Shown here: positions 6,296 through 11,851 of the stretch, in pieces
Layout: each line of letters opens with the position of its first letter
How positions within the stretch are numbered: the first letter of the stretch is position 1
Source: Peptostreptococcus sp.
Lineage (GTDB): Bacteria > Bacillota > Clostridia > Peptostreptococcales > Peptostreptococcaceae
DNA length: 13,548 nt
NCBI GenBank assembly: GCA_020025095.1
Contig: JAHHSS010000038.1
Coordinates: forward strand, 1 to 13,548
Reading direction: 5' to 3'
The notes under the pieces: generated by a model
What the model was told of the DNA's origin: nothing
What the model saw: the letters and a program-made list of their open reading frames with translations, nothing else
The model's database searches: none
Program-made: the position numbers and the translations under genes

Positions 6296-7465
6296 ATGAT
6301 AAAAATAGACCACATGGAATATATGAAAGATATGGAGATAATAGATGAAACAATAAGACATAAAGTAATAGATGAAATGAATAATTATGATTACTCTCTA
6401 TTTACTGCTAGAGATGTTAAGGAAGCTCTAGCTAAAGAAAAAATTTCTATAAAGGATTTTCAGGCGCTTCTATCTCCAGCTGCAGAAAGTTTCTTAGAAG
6501 AAATTGCACAAAGAGCCCAAAGTGAAACTAGGAAGCATTTTGGAAATACAGTCTATATGTTTACTCCTTTATATATATCAAATTATTGTGAAAATTATTG
6601 TGTATACTGTGGCTTTAACTCTCATAACAAGATAAAAAGATTAAAACTTAATTTTGAGCAGGCAGAAAAAGAAATGCAGTCAATAGCTCAAACAGGATTA
6701 CAAGAAATATTAATACTTACTGGAGAAAGTAGAAAATATTCAGATATTAAATATATTGGTGAAGTTTGTAGGCTTGCAAGAAAATATTTTAAAGTTATTG
6801 GAGTGGAAATATACCCAGCTAATTCCAATGAATATAAATATCTAAATTCCTGTGGCGTAGACTATGTTACAGTATTTCAAGAAACATATAATTCAGATAA
6901 ATACGAAAGCTTACATTTAGCAGGGCATAAAAGAATATTTCCATATAGACTTAACACTCAAGAAAGAGCTCTTATGGGTGGTATGCGAGGTGTAGGTTTT
7001 GCCGCACTTTTAGGGCTTGATGATTTTAGAAAAGATGCCTTTGCGACTGGATATCATGCCTATCTTATTCAACAAAAATATCCTCATGCAGAGATATCAA
7101 TATCTTGTCCAAGACTAAGACCAATAATAAATAATGATAAAATAAATCCTAAAGACGTTCATGAAACTCAACTTCTACAAATAATATGTGCATATAGAAT
7201 TTTTCTTCCATTCGCAAATATTACAGTTTCAACAAGAGAAAGAGCTGGATTTAGAGATAATATCATAAAAATAGCTGCAACAAAAATTTCAGCAGGAGTA
7301 AGTACGGGTATTGGAAGTCACTCAGAAGATGTAAAAGAAGAAAAAGGCGATGAACAGTTTGAAATAGCAGATTCAAGAAGTGTAGGTGAAGTATTTGATG
7401 CAATAAAAAAAGCAGGGCTTCAGCCTGTAATGAGTGATTATATTAATATCACTATAAATGAATAA
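6296..7465 (+). CDS. thiH: 2-iminoacetate (dehydroglycine) synthase ThiH, radical SAM
   Basis: This 389-residue radical S-adenosylmethionine enzyme cleaves tyrosine to dehydroglycine and p-cresol, supplying the glycine-derived part of thiazole without oxygen. The [4Fe-4S]-binding CxxxCxxC is C98-C102-C105 within NYCENYCVYCGF. Downstream family segments include LILTGESRKYSDIKYI, VEIYPANSNEY, the YVTVFQETYN strand (ThiH-specific), and YRLNTQERALMGGMRGVGFAALLGLDD split across barrel strands. An extra cysteine-containing SISCPRLRP is also typical. The ATG follows AGGAGGGGG, an unusually strong site, 11 nt after the thiG stop. The presence of ThiH rather than the oxidase ThiO fits an anaerobe. p-Cresol would be the by-product. 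Confidence 0.96.
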   Translation: MIKIDHMEYMKDMEIIDETIRHKVIDEMNNYDYSLFTARDVKEALAKEKISIKDFQALLSPAAESFLEEIAQRAQSETRKHFGNTVYMFTPLYISNYCENYCVYCGFNSHNKIKRLKLNFEQAEKEMQSIAQTGLQEILILTGESRKYSDIKYIGEVCRLARKYFKVIGVEIYPANSNEYKYLNSCGVDYVTVFQETYNSDKYESLHLAGHKRIFPYRLNTQERALMGGMRGVGFAALLGLDDFRKDAFATGYHAYLIQQKYPHAEISISCPRLRPIINNDKINPKDVHETQLLQIICAYRIFLPFANITVSTRERAGFRDNIIKIAATKISAGVSTGIGSHSEDVKEEKGDEQFEIADSRSVGEVFDAIKKAGLQPVMSDYINITINE

Positions 7466-7525
7466 AACATATTTCAAAAAAATTCTTACTAGATTATTAT
7501 AACTTTACTGAAGTGAGGATGGGAA

Positions 7526-8194
7526 ATGATCAGACTAAAGATAATAACAAATAGGAAACTATGTAGAAAGAGTCTAGATGAAACTCTTGAAAAAGTTTTT
7601 GAAATCTATAATTCAAAATGTGTAAAAAATAAAGAATTAGATGAACTAGAAAATAATATAAAAAGAAAGGTAGATATAGTATCCTATCTTGAAAATTTTC
7701 AAATAGAATCATTAGTTTTAAGGGAAAAAGATATTTCTGAAAAAGAATATGAAAAATTGTATCTTTCAATTAAAAAACTTGCCTTAGAATATAATATACC
7801 ACTTTTTTCTCATTCACATTGGAAATCTAAAGCTTTTAAGGAAGATGGATTAATACATCTTCCTATGAATATATTTGAAAAAATAAGCAAAGATTGTAAT
7901 AATAGAGATAATTTCTTTAGAAATTACAGAGAAATAGGAGTTTCAGTTCATAGTGTTGACGAGGCTATATATGCTGAAAAAATGGGAGCTACATATATAA
8001 TATTCGGTCATATATTTGAAACAGAATGTAAAAAGGGAATTAAGAGCAGGGGATGTAATCTTTTAAGGGATGTTTGTAAATCGGTATGCATACCAGTGTA
8101 TGCAATAGGTGGTATAAATAAAAAAAATGCTCAAATGGCAATAGATAATGGAGCACATGGTGTATGTATAATGTCAGGCATTATGAAACTATAA
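7526..8194 (+). CDS. tenI: TenI-like thiazole tautomerase (ThiE/TenI superfamily)
   Basis: This is a 222-residue TIM-barrel protein of the thiamine-phosphate synthase superfamily. Such genes are often labelled thiE, but the detailed motifs fit TenI. Residues 160-176 read FGHIFETECKKGIKSRG, closely resembling GHVFETDCKKGLEGRG that I recall for Bacillus TenI, where the His is catalytic; it would be His162 here. GVSVHS is at 138-143. The position that in ThiE carries the pyrophosphate-binding Asn-Asp-Arg segment instead reads FSHSHW (94-99), and no GQ-D motif follows. LREKD (65-69) and YAIGGI (192-197) are shared by both families. TenI aromatises the ThiG product to the carboxythiazole tautomer, consistent with its place after thiH (60-nt gap, ribosome binding site GTGAGGATGGG). 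An N-terminal extra segment (about residues 30-50) is unusual. Coupling activity of ThiE must come from elsewhere if this is right. Confidence 0.8.
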   Translation: MIRLKIITNRKLCRKSLDETLEKVFEIYNSKCVKNKELDELENNIKRKVDIVSYLENFQIESLVLREKDISEKEYEKLYLSIKKLALEYNIPLFSHSHWKSKAFKEDGLIHLPMNIFEKISKDCNNRDNFFRNYREIGVSVHSVDEAIYAEKMGATYIIFGHIFETECKKGIKSRGCNLLRDVCKSVCIPVYAIGGINKKNAQMAIDNGAHGVCIMSGIMKL

Positions 8195-8493
8195 ATAATA
8201 GCATATTATTAAGTCTAGTTTTATAATGGCAATAGCATTCTTAAAAAAACAAAGAAAAAAATATAAAAATATTACTAAAAAAAATAATATATACAATAAT
8301 AATATAAAAAAAACGATGTATTGCAAAAAAATCTAATATTTGATAACCTATATAATATATAGATTAAAATATAATATATATTAATATAAACTTAGGTAAC
8401 TAATTTTATGAATAATGATGTATAAATTATGTTTTATATCTGGAATGTATTTGGTGTATAGTTTTGTATAATAAGAGATGAAAGAGTGATATT
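8195..8493. other. AT-rich spacer between tenI and tadA
   Basis: About 300 bp of extremely AT-rich sequence. I see no gene and no clear terminator after tenI; only a GC-free hairpin AATAAT...ATTATT lies just after the stop. A possible -10 TATAAT (8467-8472) for tadA lacks a recognisable -35. A 15-nt symmetric CTATATAATATATAG (8348-8362) is probably chance in such a composition. Confidence 0.5.
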
Positions 8494-8973
8494 GTGAATA
8501 GAGAAGATTTTTTTATGAAAGAAGCAATTGCTGAGGCAAAAAAGGCATATGCATTAAAAGAAACTCCCATTGGAGCAGTTGTAGTATACAATGATAGGAT
8601 AGTTGGAAGAGGATTCAATAGAGTTGAAATAACAAATGATTCAACTAATCATGCTGAAATAGTAGCTATAAAAGATGCGGCAAAGAATTTAGATAGGTGG
8701 AGACTTTTTGACTGTGAAATATATGTTACAATGGAACCGTGCTTTATGTGTACGGGAGCAATAGTAAACTCCAGAATAAAGAAAGTTTATATTGGAGCTA
8801 GACATACAAAAAATGAAATAGTGGATAAGCACAACGATTTTCAACATGAATTTTTGCAAGACAATAAGGTAGAAGCAATCTATGAAATAAGAGAAGAAGA
8901 ATGTTCAAAGATTTTAAGTGAGTTTTTTAAAGAAAGAAGAGAAGAAAAAAAATTAAAATCACAGAGTATATAA
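8494..8973 (+). CDS. tadA: tRNA-specific adenosine deaminase TadA
   Basis: This 159-residue zinc-dependent deaminase converts the wobble adenosine of tRNA-Arg(ACG) to inosine, enabling one tRNA to read several CGN codons; it is normally essential. Zinc ligands and the proton shuttle are visible as H53-A-E55 in NHAEIVAIKDA and C83-x-x-C86 in TMEPCFMCTGAIVNSRI. The substrate-pocket segment KETPIGAVVV (22-31) is conserved. The start is GTG at 8494: the resulting MNREDFFMKEAIAEAKKA matches the usual TadA N-terminus, whereas the first ATG (8515) would remove seven residues. The upstream AAAGAGTG is a weak ribosome binding site. The C-terminal tail (about 145-159) is Lys/Glu rich. Cytidine or guanine deaminases share the fold, but spacing and the dnaX/tRNA neighbourhood support TadA. 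Confidence 0.93.
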   Translation: MNREDFFMKEAIAEAKKAYALKETPIGAVVVYNDRIVGRGFNRVEITNDSTNHAEIVAIKDAAKNLDRWRLFDCEIYVTMEPCFMCTGAIVNSRIKKVYIGARHTKNEIVDKHNDFQHEFLQDNKVEAIYEIREEECSKILSEFFKERREEKKLKSQSI

Positions 8974-9080
8974 ACAGCTATAGATTGAGTGGTAAGTAGG
9001 ATAAAAAAGTACTCAATATCTTATAGTTATAGTTCAAACTTTATATAAGGTATTAAAATTCAAAAAATACATATATATAG

Positions 9081-9120
9081 TTTACGAAAATACCTATTTT
9101 ATGTTATTATACATAGGTAT
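9081..9120 (+). promoter_or_regulatory. Probable tRNA-Ser promoter overlapped by an inverted repeat
   Basis: A candidate -35 TTTACG (9081-9086) and -10 TATTAT (9105-9110) are 18 bp apart, about 35 bp before the tRNA. A perfect 8-bp inverted repeat ATACCTAT (9090-9097) / ATAGGTAT (9113-9120) with a 15-nt spacer flanks the -10 and could be an operator or chance symmetry. Confidence 0.45.
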
Positions 9121-9144
9121 GGTAAAAATATAAGCCATCAAAAT

Positions 9145-9231
9145 GGAGAGGTGTCCGAGTGGCTTAAGGGGCTCGCCTGGAAAGCGAGTGTGCGGGAAAC
9201 TGTACCGAGGGTTCAAATCCCTCTCTCTCCG
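9145..9231 (+). tRNA. tRNA-Ser (anticodon GGA)
   Basis: This is an 87-nt class II tRNA. The acceptor stem GGAGAGG (9145-9151) pairs with TCTCTCC (9224-9230), with discriminator G9231. The anticodon stem CTCGC (9172-9176) / GCGAG (9184-9188) encloses the loop CTGGAAA with anticodon GGA at 9179-9181, reading UCC and UCU. The long variable arm characteristic of serine tRNAs lies between 9189 and 9206. The T stem GAGGG (9207-9211) / CCCTC (9219-9223) holds loop TTCAAAT. CCA is not encoded. It is a substrate of the SerS encoded in this window. Confidence 0.97.
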
Positions 9232-9263
9232 TTATCTTAATTAGATATTTTATTGAAACAGTG

Positions 9264-9299
9264 AAAACACTAGGTTGCACAACCTAGTGTTTTATTTTT
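9264..9299 (+). terminator. Terminator after tRNA-Ser
   Basis: AAAACACTAGGTT (9264-9276) pairs perfectly with AACCTAGTGTTTT (9281-9293) around a GCAC loop and is followed by ATTTTT. It is nearly symmetric, so it may act on both strands. Confidence 0.88.
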
Positions 9300-9522
9300 A
9301 TTGACAATAATAACCAAACTGTGTATAGCTATAAAAAAACATACAAAAAAGATAACGCAAAATCCTATTTTTATACGCGAAAATTTTATTTAACCTATCT
9401 ATTGCTTCTTATTTATCTTATTCTATAAATTATTTATTTTCCAATAAATTCATGGCATAATATACTTGAAATAACAATCTTTTGTGGTGAAAGTTTGAGA
9501 TTTATAAGGTGGTGAGTTTACT

Positions 9523-10071
9523 ATGAAAAAGAGATTATTATTTATTTTGTTATTAGTGTTCATAATTGTAGGAGGCATTATTTTTTTAAGACATACTTCT
9601 CCGCAAATATTAGAGAATCATAGAGAACAATTTAAGAGTAAACAGCTCTCATTTGAAGAAGCAAAAAAAATTTTAAAATCCGTAAATTTAGATATTGATT
9701 TCAAAAAATCAGAAGAATTGTATAATGATATTGCTTTTCCATCTGATGGATACATATACCTCACTATAGAATCTAATAAAAGAATTACAGAGTATTTCAT
9801 GAAAATATACGGTCAGGATAAAAAAGAAAAGATTGAAAATAAAATAGTAAAATATAAAAAAGTTGATCTTAATGAGGCTATTAAACTATTAGAGGAAAAC
9901 TGTAGTAATAAAGAATTATTAAACCTGATTAAAAAAAATTTCTATAAAAAAGGAAGTTTTTATGGAGTTATGGAGATAAATAATTTATCCGGAAGCAGTA
10001 ATCTTTATGATGAAATCTACATAATATCTTGCTTAGATTCAAAATTGTATATTTTTAACCATAAAATTTAA
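9523..10071 (+). CDS. Unrecognised membrane-anchored protein, 182 residues
   Basis: I do not recognise a family. The N-terminus is MKKRLL followed by one hydrophobic helix (about residues 4-22, LLFILLLVFIIVGGIIFL) with positive charges before it. There is no lipobox cysteine and no obvious signal-peptidase site, so the rest is probably exposed outside while remaining anchored. The remainder is Lys/Glu/Asn rich. Two segments look alike: LSFEEAKKILKSV (42-54) and VDLNEAIKLLEEN (114-126), each followed by a predicted strand ending in an aromatic-rich tail (GYIYLTIES; GSFYGVMEIN). This may reflect an internal duplication of a small alpha/beta domain. Only two cysteines (C127, C170) are present. 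The start has GGTGGTGAG upstream; the candidate promoter (TATACT at 9461-9466) is weak. It has no operon partner. Confidence 0.7.
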   Translation: MKKRLLFILLLVFIIVGGIIFLRHTSPQILENHREQFKSKQLSFEEAKKILKSVNLDIDFKKSEELYNDIAFPSDGYIYLTIESNKRITEYFMKIYGQDKKEKIENKIVKYKKVDLNEAIKLLEENCSNKELLNLIKKNFYKKGSFYGVMEINNLSGSSNLYDEIYIISCLDSKLYIFNHKI

Positions 10072-10134
10072 AAAATGCCAAATAAGTACTTTTATTGCTA
10101 TTTATGAAGGTGGTTATTTGTTTGTCATATAAAT

Positions 10135-10476
10135 ATAGAGATTTCAGAGAAGATAGCATATAAATGTATTACTTCAAGACGTTTTATGTCAAGTAGTACA
10201 TTTGAGATATAATGAAGTAAAAGTGAATAAAAACTGATAAGCTAAAGTCTTAGCAATAGATGAGTTTAAATCTATTAAATCTGTTGATTCAGAGTGTAAT
10301 TCTTTGTGACCTAGCTACTGAAGAAAGAGTAGATATTTTTACGGATAGAAGAAAGAGATATCTTAAAGAAGATTTTTTAAACTTCTCAAAAAAGCTAGAA
10401 GTAACTTTAAACATATTAGTACAAATATGTATAGCCCATATATAGGATTTATTGAGATAGCTATTTACAAAGAAAA
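10135..10476 (+). pseudogene. Decayed ISL3-family transposase fragment
   Basis: Pieces of an ISL3-type transposase can be read by switching frame. Frame 1 from 10135 gives ISEKIAYKCITSRRFMSSST. Frame 2 from 10202 gives LRYNEVKVNKN, two stops, then AKVLAIDEFKSIKSVDSE. Frame 3 from about 10287 gives VILCDLATEERVDIFTDRRK and onward to about 10388. Frame 2 resumes with SNFKHISTNMYSPYIGFIE. IDEFK, the D-DRR block and the T-MYSPYI block occur in the order and spacing I recall for the catalytic core of ISL3 transposases (first DDE aspartate in DEF, second in xDMYSPY; here that Asp is Asn). At least three frame changes and several stops make it non-functional. The N-terminal zinc-ribbon half and the C-terminal third are missing, and no terminal inverted repeats were identified. 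It appears to be an old insertion relic. Confidence 0.75.
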
Positions 10477-10528
10477 ATGCAACATCATCCAAGCATTCAT
10501 GATAATATATGCTTGGATGATGTTGCAT
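10467..10528 (-). terminator. Terminator of the minus-strand micro-operon (perfect 20-bp stem)
   Basis: Arms 10477-10496 and 10509-10528 are perfect 20-bp reverse complements with a 12-nt loop. Read on the minus strand, the hairpin is followed by TTTTTCTTTG (complement of 10467-10476), i.e. an intrinsic terminator pointing leftward. On the plus strand no T tract follows directly. It lies 48 bp after the stop of the 59-residue minus-strand gene. Confidence 0.75.
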
Positions 10529-10575
10529 AAAATTATAAGATTTTTTCATCAACACCATTTGACAAATAAGCATTA

Positions 10576-10755
10576 TTATTCAAAAAAAATTTCTACTGCT
10601 TTTGAAAATAGAAATAATGCAAAAATTAAAAATATCACTCTATAATTTATAGTATCGAAATTTAGACCATTGCTCATAATATAAATTATTTCTGGGTTAA
10701 TAACTAGTATAAGCGATATTAAGATGCTAATTATATAACCAATTGATTTTTTCAT
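10576..10755 (-). CDS. Small two-helix membrane protein, 59 residues
   Basis: This frame starts with ATG at 10755 and ends at TAA (10578-10576). The predicted protein begins MKKSIGYIISILISLILVIN and has two hydrophobic helices, about residues 5-27 and 39-53, separated by a short polar linker (MSNGLNFDTINYR). It ends with acidic, aromatic AVEIFFE. A purine-rich AAAGGTAGG lies about 9 nt before the ATG on the minus strand, and a strong leftward terminator follows the stop. These flanking signals are the main support that this short frame is real. I do not recognise a family. Possible roles (immunity, export helper, small membrane toxin) are speculation. It is the second gene after a 38-residue signal-peptide-like frame. 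Confidence 0.5.
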   Translation of the reverse strand: MKKSIGYIISILISLILVINPEIIYIMSNGLNFDTINYRVIFLIFALFLFSKAVEIFFE

Positions 10756-10833
10756 TTTCTCTACCTACCTTTATTTATACTTCTTGGTTGACTGATTTGA
10801 TTATGGTGATTTCGGGATTTCAATATTATCATA

Positions 10834-10950
10834 TTATTTACTATTAATAATGTCTTTATTAAACTCAATAGTAGTTTCTTTAGCATAAGATTGAATATAT
10901 CTAGATGCTAAAAATGTTACTGATAAAATTAAAGCTAGTGCCTTTTTCAT
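10834..10950 (-). CDS. Putative secreted peptide precursor, 38 residues
   Basis: This minus-strand frame runs from ATG at 10950 to TAA at 10836-10834. The predicted product starts with MKKALALILSVTFLAS, a textbook signal-peptide pattern (two lysines, hydrophobic core). A possible signal-peptidase site follows SYA, after which about 15 polar residues (KETTIEFNKDIINSK) would be released. No cysteine is present, so an AgrD-type thiolactone is unlikely. The overall plan recalls exported Phr/RRNPP-type pheromone precursors, but no regulator gene is adjacent. A good minus-strand promoter (TTGAAT-17-TAAAAT) lies upstream; the ribosome binding site is weak (AAAGAAATT). The 59-residue membrane protein follows 78 nt downstream. 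Short length makes chance possible. Confidence 0.4.
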   Translation of the reverse strand: MKKALALILSVTFLASRYIQSYAKETTIEFNKDIINSK

Positions 10951-10997
10951 AATTATAATTTCTTTTTATAATATAATTAGTGTGATATTTTGTTTTC

Positions 10998-11026
10998 ATT
11001 TTATCATTTTATTAAATAAAATTCAA
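10998..11026 (-). promoter_or_regulatory. Promoter of the minus-strand micro-operon
   Basis: Read on the minus strand: -35 TTGAAT (complement of 11021-11026), an exact 17-bp spacer, and -10 TAAAAT (complement of 10998-11003). It is about 48 bp before the ATG at 10950. Confidence 0.55.
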
Positions 11027-11030
11027 TTGC

Positions 11031-11495
11031 ATTTAGTGTTTTTCAAGGAAAATTATAGAAAATTCAGAAACTATCAGCATGAAATATGTTTCAATTAATA
11101 ATAAAAATAAACTTAAGAAATTTATAATATAAGTGCAATAAAATAATACAATTTAACTGTCGAATATCGTGTAAAAGCACTGATTCTTAAATCTATAAAT
11201 CAAGCAATATCGACACTTTTATAAAACATAGAAAAATACAAAAGCCAATATACAAGCCATCTCTCTGAACCAGAATAGCATGTCGATATTTATATATAGA
11301 TACTGATTTGTAGCCCTTTTTAAGTAGCTGAGTTCAATTGAAAAGTTAGATAGAATAGAACTAATTTATTAAAAATAGAGATAATAAAATTATAATTTTG
11401 TTGAATAAAATTCGAGTATATGGTATCATTATGTGTATGATTAATTAAAAGAACATTTACATAGTTTCAATTTTATTAACTTAGATTGAAATTAT
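11031..11495. other. AT-rich region upstream of SRP RNA, no gene seen
   Basis: No convincing coding frame on either strand. A short element recurs: TGTCGAATAT (11158-11167), AATATCGACA (11206-11215) and TGTCGATATT (11281-11290). The last two are perfect 10-bp inverted copies 65 bp apart. A 7-bp inverted repeat TTTCAAT (11465-11471) / ATTGAAA (11485-11491) lies just upstream of the SRP RNA promoter region. The stretch may be eroded mobile-element DNA continuous with the transposase relic to its left. Confidence 0.5.
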
Positions 11496-11524
11496 ATATG
11501 TTTTACAATAAATTAGGTTATAAT
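11496..11524 (+). promoter_or_regulatory. Probable promoter of SRP RNA
   Basis: A perfect -10 TATAAT (11519-11524) lies directly before the RNA 5' end. The -35 is poor (around 11496-11502, TATGTT-like), so the promoter call rests on the -10 and its position. Confidence 0.45.
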
Positions 11525-11526
11525 TT

Positions 11527-11797
11527 TGCTGTACTAGATGGAGAGTTAGCGGTGCTCTGTAACCCACAATCCGCTTTAGTGGGGTTGAATTCCATCTGGA
11601 GGCAATTTGTTTTTGATGCAGTCCTATGCAAGTAGTGTTGATACATGGGTCCTAAGCAATGGAAGCTCATGAAGTCCGTCAGGTTCGGAAGAAAGCAGCG
11701 GTAAGTGATAACTTTTATGTGCCTTAGGGAAGCCTGTGGGGAGCCAACTACATAGGCAACGGTTGGGGGCATTTGTCGATAGATGGTGTACAGCTTA
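11527..11797 (+). ncRNA. ffs: Signal recognition particle RNA, large bacterial type with Alu domain (scRNA)
   Basis: This is about 270 nt and forms the RNA core of SRP together with Ffh for co-translational targeting of membrane and secreted proteins. The conserved domain IV (Ffh-binding) hairpin is visible as GTCAGGTTCGGAAGAAAGCAGC (in two parts: GTCAGGTTCGGAAG, AAAGCAGC) at about 11678-11700, with the GGAA-type tetraloop region and the asymmetric AGCAG loop. The 5' part, with GGTGCTCTGTAACCC, GCTTTAGTGGGGTTGAATTCC and related segments, matches the Alu domain of Bacillus-type scRNA. The ends pair: GCTGTAC (11528-11534) with GTACAGC (11788-11794). Exact termini are estimates, since such RNAs are processed. 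Location directly before dnaX is the common Firmicutes order. Confidence 0.95.
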
Positions 11798-11812
11798 AAC
11801 ATATAAATTAAC

Positions 11813-11840
11813 AATCCCGGTTAACGGGATTATTTTTTTT
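11813..11840 (+). terminator. Terminator of SRP RNA, just upstream of dnaX
   Basis: AATCCCG (11813-11819) pairs with CGGGATT (11825-11831) around GTTAA, followed by A and eight Ts. It ends 11 nt before the dnaX start codon, so the dnaX ribosome binding site (GGAGG, 11841-11845) abuts the T run. dnaX must rely on read-through or on a promoter not evident here. Confidence 0.92.
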
Positions 11841-11851
11841 GGAGGTATATA

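Noticed and set aside
8195..8493. Possible origin or CRISPR-like structure in the AT-rich tenI-tadA gap
   Set aside because: No regular repeats, DnaA boxes or spacers; only composition-driven short palindromes.
10289..10573. 94-codon minus-strand frame antisense to the transposase relic
   Set aside because: It runs through the terminator hairpin of the minus-strand unit and overlaps the ISL3 remnant, and shows no domain pattern.
10834..10950. AgrD-type cyclic autoinducer precursor
   Set aside because: No cysteine or serine in a suitable thiolactone context and no agrB-like gene next to it; retained only as a generic secreted-peptide candidate.
11518..11814. 98-codon minus-strand open frame across the SRP RNA
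   Set aside because: It lies antisense to a clearly recognisable SRP RNA; the openness is a by-product of the structured RNA sequence.
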